Notes: a model not told the origin generated them from the sequence alone. A stretch of DNA of 15,518 bases from JAWLCQ01 sp041687095 (GCA_041687095.1 JAWLCQ010000117.1:1-15518); one strand, 5' to 3'; counted from the first letter of the stretch, positions 6,428-14,430 are shown. Translations and numbers: made by a program.

Positions 6428-7762
6428 ATGAACGATCACGTTGAACAACCCGGCGCCGGCGGCCTGCACGCCCCGGCCGCCCTGCAGACGGTCAAGGCCA
6501 ACGTCCATCGCCGCCTGCTGGAGACGCTGGACTTCGCGGCCGCCCGGACGATGTCGCAGGACCAGCTCCACGCGGAGTGCTCGCGGCGGGTGGACGCGCT
6601 GCTGAGCGAGCAGCGCTGCCCCCTGCCGGCGGGGGAGAAGGCGGCGCTGCTGCAGGAGCTGATGGACGAGATCTTCGGCCTGGGGCCGCTGGAGACCCTG
6701 CTGCGGGACACGACGGTGAGCGACGTGCTGGTCAACGGGCCCTACGAGGTCTACATCGAGCGGTACGGGCGCCTGGAGAAGGCGCAGGGCGGGTTCCGCG
6801 ACGATGACCACCTGATGCTCGTGATCCAGCGGATCGCGTCGCGCGTGGGCCGGCGGATCGACGATGCCTCGCCCATGCTCGACGCCCGCCTCGCCGACGG
6901 GACCCGCGTCAACGCCATCATCCCCCCGCTGTGCCTGACGGGCCCGGTGCTGAGTCTGCGGCGGTTCGGAAACATGCCCCTCACGGGCGAGCGGATGGTG
7001 GAGCTGGGCACGCTGACTTCGGAGATGGTGGTCTTCCTCCAGGCCTGCGTGCACTGCCGCATGAACATTCTCATCAGCGGGGGCACGGGGACGGGCAAGA
7101 CGACGATGCTGAACATCCTCTCGGGCTGGATCCCCGCGGGGCAGCGCGTCATCACCATCGAGGACGCCGCGGAGCTGCGGCTCCAGGGCGAGCACGTCGT
7201 CCGCCTGGAGACCCGCCCGCCCAACATCGAGGGGCGCGGCGAGATCAACCAGCGCGACCTGCTCCGCAACAGCCTGCGGATGCGGCCCGACCGGATCATC
7301 ATCGGGGAGGTCCGCGGGCCCGAGGCCCTCGACATGCTCCAGGCGATGAACACCGGGCACGAGGGGTCCATGACCACCGTCCACGCCAACAGCCCCCGCG
7401 ACGCCCTGCGGCGGGTGGAGAACATGGTCTCGATGGCCGGGCTGAACTTCCCCGTCAGCGTGATCCGCCAGCAGATGGCGTCGGCGTTGACGATCCTGGT
7501 GCACCTGGTGCGCACGACGGGCGGGCGGCGGAAGGTAGTCAGCATCGCCGAGATCACCGGGACCGAGGGCGACGTCATCACCATGGAGGACCTGTTCGTC
7601 TTCCGCCAGACGGGCGTGGGGGCCGACGGGCACGCGACGGGCGACTTCGCGACGTGCGGCATCCGCCCGCAGATCCTCAGACGCCTCGAGCAGGAAGGGT
7701 TCTCCATGCCCGCGGAGTTCTTCCAGCGCCGCCGCCTCGGCAGCCCGGAGGCGCCATCATGA
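6428..7762 (+). CDS. cpaF: Tad secretion ATPase CpaF/TadA
   Basis: This 444-residue protein is the motor ATPase that powers Flp pilus assembly at the inner membrane. It belongs to the VirB11/PulE-like secretion ATPases. The N-terminal domain spans about residues 1-190 and includes FGLGPLETLLRDTTVSDVLV and VNAIIPPLCLTG. The Walker A motif GGTGTGKT is at 218-225 (Lys224). An acidic box follows (VITIEDAAELRL). The Walker B region is RIIIGEVRG with Glu294, then the His-box GSMTTVHANSPRDALRR. All key residues are intact, so it should be active. The ATG at 6428 gives the expected N-terminus, but its ribosome site is weak. The stop overlaps the TadB start (ATGA). Confidence 0.95.
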   Translation: MNDHVEQPGAGGLHAPAALQTVKANVHRRLLETLDFAAARTMSQDQLHAECSRRVDALLSEQRCPLPAGEKAALLQELMDEIFGLGPLETLLRDTTVSDVLVNGPYEVYIERYGRLEKAQGGFRDDDHLMLVIQRIASRVGRRIDDASPMLDARLADGTRVNAIIPPLCLTGPVLSLRRFGNMPLTGERMVELGTLTSEMVVFLQACVHCRMNILISGGTGTGKTTMLNILSGWIPAGQRVITIEDAAELRLQGEHVVRLETRPPNIEGRGEINQRDLLRNSLRMRPDRIIIGEVRGPEALDMLQAMNTGHEGSMTTVHANSPRDALRRVENMVSMAGLNFPVSVIRQQMASALTILVHLVRTTGGRRKVVSIAEITGTEGDVITMEDLFVFRQTGVGADGHATGDFATCGIRPQILRRLEQEGFSMPAEFFQRRRLGSPEAPS

Positions 7763-8739
7763 TCTGGGAGACCTGGTCGTACGGCGATACCGTGATCGGC
7801 GGCCTGGTGGGCGTGCTGGTGCTGGCGCTGTGGCTGGCGCTGGTGGTGCTGGTCTCGATGCACCACGCCCGCCGCCGGCAGCGGGTCCGCCGGCAACTGG
7901 GGGTGGTGGACGCCGCGGGCCCCACGCGGGAGATCCGCCTGTGGCACGACGGGCAGGAGGCCCACACGACGGTTCCGGGCGCCCCCCGCCGCGGGCCGCT
8001 GCAGCGCGTGGAGCACCTGCGGAAGGACGCGGGGGTGGACCTCCCGGCCCACACGCTGGTGCTGGGCGGGACCGGGACGGCCGCGGCCCTGGCGCTGCTC
8101 CTGTACGCCATCAGCGGGTCGCTCGTGCTGCCCCTGATCGCCCTCGTCGCCGTCCCCGTGGCCATGCAGATGTTCCTCCGCGCCCGGGCGCGGAAGCGCC
8201 AGAACGTGTTCGAGCAGCAGTTGATGGACGGGCTGGAGCTGGCGTCCCGCTCCCTCCGCGCCGGGCACGGGCTGCTGGCGTCCCTCCGCGTCATCGCCGA
8301 GGAGATCGACGCGCCCGTGGGGACCATCTTCCAGCAGATCTGCCAGATGCAGACGATGGGCGTGGGGTTGGAGGACGCGCTGGGGCGGACGGCGAGGGAG
8401 TGCGAGCACCCCGACATGCGCCTGTTCGCCACCTCCATCGCCATCCAGCTCCGCAGCGGCGGGAACCTGGCAGACATGATCCATCGCCTGGCGGCCGTCA
8501 TCCGCGACCGCGTCCGCCTCAACCGTCACGTGCGGGTGCTGACGGCGCAGGCCCAGCTCAGCAAGCGGATCCTGCTGGTCCTGCCGTTCCTGCTGTTCGC
8601 GATGATCGCGGTGATCAACCCCCGCTACATCGAGCCGCTCTACGCCACCCCCACGGGGCGGATGATGGGGATCGCGGCGGTGGTGAGCCTCATCGTCGGG
8701 GCGTGGATCATGAACCGCATGGTGCGTTTGAACTACTAG
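7759..8739 (+). CDS. tadB: Tad inner-membrane platform protein TadB
   Basis: This 326-residue protein is one of the paired inner-membrane platform proteins that work with CpaF. It has an N-terminal membrane helix (about 13-35), a pair of helices around residues 95-140, a type II secretion F domain (about 155-280) and two C-terminal helices. The F domain shows FEQQLMDGLELASRSLRAGH, then VGLEDALGRTA and AIQLRSGGNLADMIHRLA, all typical of TadB. The gene begins inside the cpaF stop codon (ATGA), consistent with coupled translation and a stable complex. Its length agrees with the family. Confidence 0.93.
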   Translation: MIWETWSYGDTVIGGLVGVLVLALWLALVVLVSMHHARRRQRVRRQLGVVDAAGPTREIRLWHDGQEAHTTVPGAPRRGPLQRVEHLRKDAGVDLPAHTLVLGGTGTAAALALLLYAISGSLVLPLIALVAVPVAMQMFLRARARKRQNVFEQQLMDGLELASRSLRAGHGLLASLRVIAEEIDAPVGTIFQQICQMQTMGVGLEDALGRTARECEHPDMRLFATSIAIQLRSGGNLADMIHRLAAVIRDRVRLNRHVRVLTAQAQLSKRILLVLPFLLFAMIAVINPRYIEPLYATPTGRMMGIAAVVSLIVGAWIMNRMVRLNY

Positions 8740-8757
8740 GCCCAAGGCAAGGCAGTC

Positions 8758-9675
8758 ATGAACGAGATCCTGATTCCGACGCTCGCGTTCGTCTCCGCGA
8801 CCTGCCTGGGCGGGGCGGTGGTGGCGGCGCGGGCGGCGAAGCGCCGACGGCTGCGGGAGCGCCTGCTGGGGGCGCCCGCCTCGGCCCGCCCCGGCCCCGC
8901 CGAACCGTACCACGAGGGGCCCGGGACGGCGGAGCGGGCGTTCACGGCCATCGGGGAGCGGGTCACGCACGGGCGGTCCTCCGTGCCCCTCCAGCAGGAA
9001 CTCGCCCAGGCGGGCTACTACGCGGAGAACGCCGCGACGGTGTTCATCGGCGTGAAGCTGTTCCTGCTCCTGTCGACCCTGATCATGGGGGGCGTGCTCA
9101 TCCTGCCGCTGGCGCTGCCGCCGCTGTTCAAGCCCCTCGCCGTCGTCGCCCTGGCGAGCGCGGCGTTCTTCGCCCCCAACGTGTTCGTGCACACCAAGCG
9201 CCGCCGCCGCCGCGAGGAGGTCCGCGCCCATCTGCCCAACGCCCTGGACCTGCTGGAGATCTGCGTCAGCTCCGGCATGGGGATGGACATGGCCTGGAAC
9301 GCCGTCAGCGACCAGATCCGCAGCGTGAGCCCCACGCTCGCCGACGAGATGGCCCTGACGAACCTCGAGATCCACCTCGGCGCCCCTCGCCACCAGGCCA
9401 TGCGCCACCTCGCCGACCGCACCGGCAGCACGGAGATCGCCTCCCTCGTCGCCGTCCTCGTCCAGTCCGAACGGTTCGGCACGAGCATCGCCGACGCCCT
9501 GCGCACCTACTCCGACTCCGTCCGCGACGCCCGCAGCCAGTTCGCCCAGGAAACCGCCGAGAAGATGACCGTCAAGCTCATCGTCCCGCTGGTGCTGTTC
9601 ATCTTCCCGGCCGTCCTGATCGTCCTCGCCGGGCCCGCCGCCATCGTCCTCAGCCGCACGCTGATGAACCTGTGA
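8758..9675 (+). CDS. tadC: Tad inner-membrane platform protein TadC
   Basis: This 305-residue protein is the second platform subunit, expected to pair with TadB. It has an N-terminal membrane helix, two central helices (about 98-140), an F domain (about 155-280; LPNALDLLEICVSSGMGMDM, MALTNLEIHLGAPRHQAM, LVQSERFGTSIADALRTYS) and a C-terminal helix (KLIVPLVLFIFPAVLIVLAG). The LVQSERFGTSI segment is characteristic of TadC as opposed to TadB. It starts 18 bases after tadB with a weak AAGGCA ribosome site. The basic loop HTKRRRRREE after the central helices fits a cytoplasmic face. Confidence 0.93.
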   Translation: MNEILIPTLAFVSATCLGGAVVAARAAKRRRLRERLLGAPASARPGPAEPYHEGPGTAERAFTAIGERVTHGRSSVPLQQELAQAGYYAENAATVFIGVKLFLLLSTLIMGGVLILPLALPPLFKPLAVVALASAAFFAPNVFVHTKRRRRREEVRAHLPNALDLLEICVSSGMGMDMAWNAVSDQIRSVSPTLADEMALTNLEIHLGAPRHQAMRHLADRTGSTEIASLVAVLVQSERFGTSIADALRTYSDSVRDARSQFAQETAEKMTVKLIVPLVLFIFPAVLIVLAGPAAIVLSRTLMNL

Positions 9676-9707
9676 CCGCGTCGAGACACCAAAAAAGGAG
9701 AAGAGAC

Positions 9708-10214
9708 GTGAAACGCCTCGCCCTGCTGCTGCTCTGGCTCCCCGCCCTCGTCGGGTGCGAGTCCCTCGCGGGCAACCCCCACGAGGAAGCCGAGGTCGAC
9801 CGCCTGCTCGCCGAGTCCGTCTTCCGCGCGCAGATCGATCAGGCCATCGTCACCCAGAACACCCTGTACCCCTACCACTTCACCCAGTACGGGTACGCCC
9901 TCAACCCCCTGGGCCTCCGCGACCTTCAGGTCCTCGCCGAACGCTACTGCCGAAACGGCGGGGTGCTGAACGTCCACCAGGGCGACGCCCCCGACGCCCT
10001 CTACGCCCGCCGGGTGCAGGCCGTTCGCGATGCGCTGCGGGACCTGGGCGTCCCGGCCGGCAACTTCGAGATCGCCGACGGGCTCCCCGGCGGCGAGGGG
10101 CTCCCGGCCGACGACGCCCTCCGCGCCCTGCAGGCCATCCGGGAGGAGGAACTCTCCGAATCCGGGCCGACGACCGGGATCCTCATCGGCGCCCCCGGGG
10201 GGGTCCAGCCATGA
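9708..10214 (+). CDS. Lipoprotein of the tad operon, possible CpaD/OmpA-like partner
   Basis: This protein of 168 residues has a lipoprotein signal: a hydrophobic leader and lipobox LVGC with Cys17, followed by Glu18, which does not match the E. coli inner-membrane retention rule. The GTG at 9708 is chosen because AAGGAG lies 7 bases upstream and it puts the signal at the N-terminus. The body contains NPLGLRDLQVLAERYCRNGG, then LNVHQGDAPDALYARRVQAV and RDALRDLGVPAGNFEI. That order (a helix, a strand, a region where residues are released, then a helix and LGV) resembles the OmpA/CpaD fold. In some Tad systems CpaD is the lipoprotein pilotin of the secretin. The match is by pattern only; a lineage-specific lipoprotein is equally possible. 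Confidence 0.65.
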   Translation: MKRLALLLLWLPALVGCESLAGNPHEEAEVDRLLAESVFRAQIDQAIVTQNTLYPYHFTQYGYALNPLGLRDLQVLAERYCRNGGVLNVHQGDAPDALYARRVQAVRDALRDLGVPAGNFEIADGLPGGEGLPADDALRALQAIREEELSESGPTTGILIGAPGGVQP

Positions 10215-10828
10215 GCCTCGCGCATCGGCGGCTCCTCCTGCCCGCCCTGTGCCTGTGCCTCCTGGGCGCGGGGTGCCAGGACGACTACAGCGACATCCGC
10301 TACGACCGCCCCGCGGACCCCGACGACGGGTTCGCCCGCGGGAGGGATCGCCCGCCCTCGGCGAGGACGCTGTACGCCCTCGCGTGCGTCCTGGCGTCGC
10401 AGCACCGCGACGCGGAGTACGCCCGCGTGCTCGCGGACGTCATCCGCCGCTACCCCGACTTCCTCCCGGCCTACTGCGACCTGGCGAGCTGCCACCTGCG
10501 GAACCAGCGCGTGGACGAGGCGATGCACGTCCTCGCTCTGGGCCTGCGGATCGCCCCGCGGGACCCGGTCCTCCTCAACGACATGGGCATGTGCTACCTG
10601 CTGCGCGGGCAGGCGAGGGAGGCGCTGGAGTTCTTCACCACCGCCGCCGCCGCGATGCCCCGCGACGTCCGCTACCGCTGCAACATGGCCGTCGCCCTGG
10701 GCCTGCTGAACCGCTACGACGAGGCGGTCGCCCTCTACCGCCAGGCGCTTCCGCCGGAGGCGGTGGCGCACAACCTGGCGATCCTGCGGCGGGCGCGCGA
10801 GGTCGCGCCCCCACCCGGACCGCCGTAG
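10211..10828 (+). CDS. tadD: TPR lipoprotein, TadD-like
   Basis: This 205-residue lipoprotein has a leader ending in LGAGC (Cys22, then Gln23) and three to four tetratricopeptide repeats (about residues 53-190). Examples are LYALACVLASQHRDAEYARV, FLPAYCDLASCHLRNQRVDE and VLLNDMGMCYLLRGQAREAL. TadD proteins with this plan help assemble or stabilise the Tad channel at the outer membrane. The start overlaps the previous stop (ATGA). It is the last gene of the operon and ends 16 bases from the end of the convergent HDOD gene. No T-tailed terminator is visible between them. Confidence 0.85.
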   Translation: MSLAHRRLLLPALCLCLLGAGCQDDYSDIRYDRPADPDDGFARGRDRPPSARTLYALACVLASQHRDAEYARVLADVIRRYPDFLPAYCDLASCHLRNQRVDEAMHVLALGLRIAPRDPVLLNDMGMCYLLRGQAREALEFFTTAAAAMPRDVRYRCNMAVALGLLNRYDEAVALYRQALPPEAVAHNLAILRRAREVAPPPGPP

Positions 10829-10844
10829 CCGCCCCCGGCCTCTC

Positions 10845-11801
10845 CTACGCCGAATCGCCCGACAGGGCGAACTCGGTCAGGGCATCGCACGCCGAGGCGA
10901 GGGCGCTCTCCAACTCGTCCCGCGGGATGGGGCGGACGTCGAAGAGCGAGACCAGTTCGGAGGTCGAATCCACCACGTCGCGCAGGATCTGCTCCAGGTC
11001 CTTCGCGTCCAGGCCCAGGCAGCCGCGGACGCTCTCGTACGCCGTCAGCGTCACCGACCGCGCGTCCGACGCCAGCACGATCCCCGCGATCAGCCTCGCC
11101 GTGTGCACGATCCGCACCAGCGGGCGGGCGGCCTCGGGGGCGGCCTCGGGGCAGTGGTGGCACGCGATGGCCGACACCAGTACGTCCGGCAGCGACCAGT
11201 GCCACGCCATCGCTCCGCCGACCTCGGGGTGCGAGGTGCCCAGGGCGGCCCGCTCCAGGCGCTCCAGGGCCTCGTGGTCCATGACGGACTCGTAGACGCA
11301 GTCGTACGGGGCGCCCAGCGTGCGGTGCAGGCCCAGGACCCCGATGTCCTGCAGCAGCGCCGCCACGAACGCCTCCTCCGGGGCCGGGTACCGCGTCCGC
11401 TCCGCCAGCAGCCGGGCCGTGACCGCCGAGTGAACGTTCAGCTCCCACACCGGCGCCAGATCGCACGCGCTCGACGCGGTCGTCGTGCGGAGGATGCCCG
11501 CCACCGAGAAGCCCACCGCCAGCGCGCTGACGCCACGCGTCCCCAGCACGGTCACGGCCCGGCTGAGCGTGGAGACCTGCCTCCGCAGGCCGTAGAAGGC
11601 GCTGTTCACCGTTCGCAGGAGCTTGGCGGCGAGGGCGGGGTCGTGGCCGATGAGTTCGGCCATCTCCTCCACGCGGACCTCGGGGTCCTGCGCCATGCGG
11701 ATGATCCGCAGCGCCAACCCCGGGACGGTCGGCAGGTCGGACGACCCCAGCACCTTCGCGAGAATGTCTTTCCCTGTTTCCATTACGGCTCGTCCGGCCA
11801 C
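10845..11801 (-). CDS. HDOD-domain signalling protein
   Basis: This 318-residue protein is built around one HDOD domain (about residues 15-215). Visible parts are LPTVPGLALRIIRMAQDP, IGHDPALAAKLLRTVNSAFY, then STLSRAVTVLGTRGVSAL, and FVAALLQDIGVLGLH where an HD phosphohydrolase would have its His-Asp pair. As in the family, the metal residues are not conserved, so no hydrolase activity is expected. HDOD proteins are found in signalling, motility and surface-attachment control. The GTG at 11801 has AGGAGG 7 bases upstream and is preferred to the ATG at 11783. Residues 215-318 have no domain I recognise. It converges on the tad operon, so a role in controlling the pilus is plausible but unproven. 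Confidence 0.88.
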   Translation of the reverse strand: MAGRAVMETGKDILAKVLGSSDLPTVPGLALRIIRMAQDPEVRVEEMAELIGHDPALAAKLLRTVNSAFYGLRRQVSTLSRAVTVLGTRGVSALAVGFSVAGILRTTTASSACDLAPVWELNVHSAVTARLLAERTRYPAPEEAFVAALLQDIGVLGLHRTLGAPYDCVYESVMDHEALERLERAALGTSHPEVGGAMAWHWSLPDVLVSAIACHHCPEAAPEAARPLVRIVHTARLIAGIVLASDARSVTLTAYESVRGCLGLDAKDLEQILRDVVDSTSELVSLFDVRPIPRDELESALASACDALTEFALSGDSA

Positions 11802-12008
11802 GGCTGGTCCTCCTACACGGCGGGTATCTGATTTGGGTCCAACCTATGTATCGTGGGTTTCGGCGGCGGACTTGACCAGCCGGGGGCAGGATTTTCCGCA
11901 GGCCTCCTGCGCGTTGCGGTCACTTTTCGGGCGGGTGCCGTGGTCTGCGGAGCGCAGCGGAGCAACCACGCCCAGTCGAGGCTGCCCGCGAACTTCCTGG
12001 GATGCGCC
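11802..12008. other. Intergenic gap between aldolase and HDOD genes
   Basis: Besides repeat copy B and the ribosome site of the HDOD gene (complement of CCTCCT, 11809-11814), bases 11815-11894 form an unassigned leader. A promoter for the HDOD gene would lie here if it has its own; no -35/-10 pair stands out. Confidence 0.5.
11895..12006 (-). repeat. Dispersed repeat, copy B
   Basis: The minus strand from 12006 down to 11895 matches copy A (368-514) in order. Shared blocks include CGCATCCCAG, CGGGCAGC, CGTGGTTGCTCC, GCTGCGCTCCGCA, ACCACGGCACCC, AACGCG and CTGCGGA. It lacks the 31-bp insert of copy A. The centre can form a stem: CGTGGT(C)TGC and GCAACCACG (plus-strand 11939-11970). It starts 2 bases after the aldolase stop codon and fills much of the gap before the HDOD gene, so it would be transcribed as the 3' end of the aldolase message. 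Confidence 0.8.
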
Positions 12009-12827
12009 TCAGATGCTGACCTCCCCTCCGCCCCGGGTGCTCCCATCGCCCAGCGCGGCCCGCATCTCCGCCAGGTCGCGGCGGCAGGCCTGCTGGAACA
12101 GGGTCAGGTCGGTGGAGTGGATGAGGAGGTTGGCCCCATGGCGGGCCCAGGCGATCTCCTGCTCCATCCCCCCCCAGAAGTGGATGCCCACCCCCACCCC
12201 GAACCGGCGGGACGTGGCGATGATGTGCCGCACCGCCTCGTCGAACCGCGGGTGGTCGTACTGCTCGGGGATCCCCAGCGAGGTCGACAGGTCGTGCGGG
12301 CCGATCAGCACCCCGTCGAGCCCCGGGACCGCCACGATCTCCTCCAGCGCCTCCATCGCCGGGACGCTCTCGACGTTCACCACCAGGACGTTGTCGGCGT
12401 TGCGGGCCTCGACGTACGCCGCCAGCTCGTCCTCGCACTGCTCCTGCCCGGCGAGGATCCGCTCCAGCCGCCGGCCCTTGAGCGGCCGCAGCTTCACCGC
12501 CCCGCGCAACTGCCGGACCTGCTCCGCCGACTCGACGTACGGGGCGATGACCCCGCACGCCCCCCCGTCGAGCACCATGCACGCGGCATACGGGTCGGGC
12601 GAGGGGATCCGCACCAGCGGCGGGAGGCCCTGCCCGCGGTAGGCATGGCACATCCACGAGAGCGTCTCGCGGCCCAGGGCGACGTGCTCGGTGTCGATGA
12701 ACACGAAGTCCAGCCCACACGACGCGATCACGTCGCACCACCGCGGGGACGGCGAGACGATCAGCGTCCCGTACACCCGCCGCCCACTCCGCAACGCCTC
12801 GGAAAACTCACGTCCGGTCATATGCAT
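12009..12827 (-). CDS. HpcH/HpaI-family class II aldolase
   Basis: This protein of 272 residues is a metal-dependent aldolase or lyase of the HpcH/HpaI family, which cleaves or makes hydroxy-oxo acids using pyruvate or related donors. The barrel shows FVFIDTEHVALG (Asp45, Glu47 and His48, the catalytic His), LVRIP (Arg72, substrate carboxylate) and GVIAPYVESAEQ. NVESVPAMEALEEI (Glu152) and GVLIGPHDLSTSLGIP (Asp178) provide the two metal ligands. The usual catalytic set is therefore present. The ATG at 12827 has AAGGAAGG a few bases upstream; a second ATG at 12821 is in frame. Family members share the motifs but differ in substrate (2-oxo-3-deoxy sugar acids, hydroxy-oxo-heptanedioate and others), so the substrate is open. 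Confidence 0.88.
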   Translation of the reverse strand: MHMTGREFSEALRSGRRVYGTLIVSPSPRWCDVIASCGLDFVFIDTEHVALGRETLSWMCHAYRGQGLPPLVRIPSPDPYAACMVLDGGACGVIAPYVESAEQVRQLRGAVKLRPLKGRRLERILAGQEQCEDELAAYVEARNADNVLVVNVESVPAMEALEEIVAVPGLDGVLIGPHDLSTSLGIPEQYDHPRFDEAVRHIIATSRRFGVGVGIHFWGGMEQEIAWARHGANLLIHSTDLTLFQQACRRDLAEMRAALGDGSTRGGGEVSI

Positions 12828-12858
12828 TCGTTCCTTCCTTGTGGGTCACCGTTCTCGG

Positions 12859-12955
12859 GGTGCCACCCTCAAGCGGCGCTGTCTGCCGCTTGGGGGTGCT
12901 GCGGCCTCCGGGGCAGCACCTCCAAGCCGCGAACCGCATGCGGCTTGACGGTGGC
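12859..12955. repeat. Four-arm palindrome (REPIN-like), element 1
   Basis: This gap element has four related arms: 12862-12877, 12885-12902, 12913-12930 and 12940-12955. Arm 1 pairs with arm 2 over 14 positions (one T-G) around the loop GCTGTCT, and arm 3 with arm 4 at 12 of 14. Alternatively arm 1 pairs with arm 4 (14 of 16) while arm 2 pairs with arm 3 (16 of 18), giving one long nested hairpin. It lies between the dehydrogenase and aldolase genes, outside both. Its frame GGTGCCAC ... GCTGTCT ... GTGCTGC is shared with the element at 14457-14531. Confidence 0.8.
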
Positions 12956-13007
12956 GCCCACACCCGGGGTCCGTCCCGGAAACGGTTACCCGTATGTGTT
13001 TTGATTG

Positions 13008-14336
13008 TCATCCCCACCGCTCGACGATCTCCTCTGCCTGCAGCGGCAGCACGCCGGTGATGCGGGCGAGGTCGAGGATCGTGAACCGCCCACGCATCTC
13101 GTGCGCGTGCAGCAGGGCCTGCACCAGCCGCAGCGAATCGCAACCGATCTCGCGCCCCCGCCACGCCGCCCCCGCCCGCCGCAGGCACGTGGCGATCCGC
13201 TCCGGCGCGCGGACCATGGGCGACAGCTCCGCGCGGAGGCGGTTCCACGCGTCCCCGCGCGACAGCGCCTCGACGGCCGACGCTATGCGCCCGGCCTTGC
13301 GGGCGTGCTGCTCGGCGACGACGTCGTCGAGCGGGCCCCAGTACGCGCGGTCCACCTCGTCGTCGGGCACCGTGAACGTGGGCGACTCGATGGCCAGCAC
13401 GCGGCGGTACAGCTCGCTCGCGAGGATCGTCCCCACCCCCACCTGCCGCCCGTGCAGGTCGTGCTCCATCCCGCGGGCGTTGGCGGTCATGTCCAGCGTG
13501 TGCGAGATCAGGTGCTCGCCCCCGCTGGCGGGGTCGGAGGTCTCGGCCATCGTCATGGCGATCCCCGTCAGCAGCAGCGCGTCGAACAGCGCCTCCATCG
13601 CCCGCGGGCGACGGTCGCGGATCCCTTCGGGGTCGTCGAGGTACAGCGGCTCGATCTCGGCGATGAGCCCCACCGACCGCGCGCAGTAGTAGTCCCCGAA
13701 CAGCAGGTGGTTCATCCGCCAGTCCGTCGAGCTGACGCTCTTGGCCAGCACGTCCCCCAGGCCCGACGCGGTCATCTCCATCGGGGCGGCGCGAAGCACC
13801 GCGGGGCTGGACGCGACGGCCACCGGCGGGCGGGCGCGGATCACCGTCTTCACCCCCGCCACCGACGCCGCCACATTCGCCGCCGCGTAGCCGTTCATGC
13901 TGGCGGCCGTGCCAAACGTGACGGCCGGGACCCCGCGGTCAAACGCGATCCACTTGCCCAGGTCGCTGACGACGCCCCCCCCGACCCCGACGAGGAGCCC
14001 GACGTCCCCGATCCGCGGGGCCAGGCGCTCCTTCGTGGGGATGTCGCACACGGGGGACCGCTCGCGGACGGTGCCCCCGCCCGGGCGGTCGGGGACGAGG
14101 ACCTCCTGCACGTCCCAGGCGTCGCGGCGAAACGCGGAGGCGATGGCCGCCCCGGCGGCGGCGCGGGTGCGGGCGTCCATCAGCACCCCGACGCGGCGGC
14201 CCGGGGTGTGCCCGGCGCACAGGGCGGGGAGGCGGTCGATGGCGTCGTCGGCGTAGAGGACCTCGCGCGGATCGATCCGGTGCGTCTGGCCGCACCCGCA
14301 CGCGATCTCCCGCCCGACGAGTTGCTCGGTCTGCAT
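13008..14336 (-). CDS. sn-glycerol-1-phosphate dehydrogenase-like protein (EgsA/AraM family)
   Basis: This 442-residue protein belongs to the metal-dependent glycerol-1-phosphate dehydrogenase group, which reduces dihydroxyacetone phosphate to sn-glycerol 1-phosphate with NAD(P)H. It has the nucleotide-binding turn GVGGGVVSDLGK (119-121, Asp125). The candidate metal ligands are Asp195 (SGLGDVLAK), His275 (SGGEHLISH) and His295 (DLHGRQVG). The segment around 146-150 reads SMNGY where AraM has SVDG and archaeal EgsA has HDG, so it may be a distinct branch. The N-terminus has ACGCGQTH, a Cys/His cluster of unknown role. The ATG at 14336 has TGGAG 8 bases upstream; a TTG at 14357 is less likely. 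B. subtilis AraM is about 394 residues, so this one is longer at the C-terminus. Confidence 0.85.
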   Translation of the reverse strand: MQTEQLVGREIACGCGQTHRIDPREVLYADDAIDRLPALCAGHTPGRRVGVLMDARTRAAAGAAIASAFRRDAWDVQEVLVPDRPGGGTVRERSPVCDIPTKERLAPRIGDVGLLVGVGGGVVSDLGKWIAFDRGVPAVTFGTAASMNGYAAANVAASVAGVKTVIRARPPVAVASSPAVLRAAPMEMTASGLGDVLAKSVSSTDWRMNHLLFGDYYCARSVGLIAEIEPLYLDDPEGIRDRRPRAMEALFDALLLTGIAMTMAETSDPASGGEHLISHTLDMTANARGMEHDLHGRQVGVGTILASELYRRVLAIESPTFTVPDDEVDRAYWGPLDDVVAEQHARKAGRIASAVEALSRGDAWNRLRAELSPMVRAPERIATCLRRAGAAWRGREIGCDSLRLVQALLHAHEMRGRFTILDLARITGVLPLQAEEIVERWG

Positions 14337-14392
14337 GGGGAATACTCCAGGCGTCAAGGAAGTCTATGGGAAGCGAAGCGGTTGTAGCTGTC

Positions 14393-14430
14393 AGCTATCA
14401 GCCTTCAGCTATCAGCCTTCAGCTATCGGC
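14393..14430. repeat. Tandem repeat of AGCTATCAGCCTTC, about 2.7 copies
   Basis: The 14-base unit AGCTATCAGCCTTC occurs at 14393-14406 and 14407-14420, and a partial unit follows at 14421-14430. It lies in the leader of the dehydrogenase gene, next to the element at 14457. Short repeats of this kind vary in copy number easily. No function is evident. Confidence 0.85.

Noticed and set aside
10855..10870. TCGCCC-GACA-GGGCGA hairpin as a terminator for the tad operon
   Set aside because: The stem has 6 bp, no T-run follows, and it lies in the HDOD coding sequence.
10845..11801. Active HD-type phosphohydrolase or c-di-GMP phosphodiesterase
   Set aside because: The metal-binding His-Asp pair is replaced (LLQDIGVL), as in HDOD proteins, and there is no HD-GYP motif.
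368..12006. Tad locus as a composite transposon
   Set aside because: The flanking copies are only about 112 bp and roughly 82 percent identical, with no transposase and no target duplication seen.
13005..14387. Plus-strand open frame opposite the dehydrogenase
   Set aside because: The minus-strand frame has clear enzyme motifs; this one is its complement with low-complexity content.
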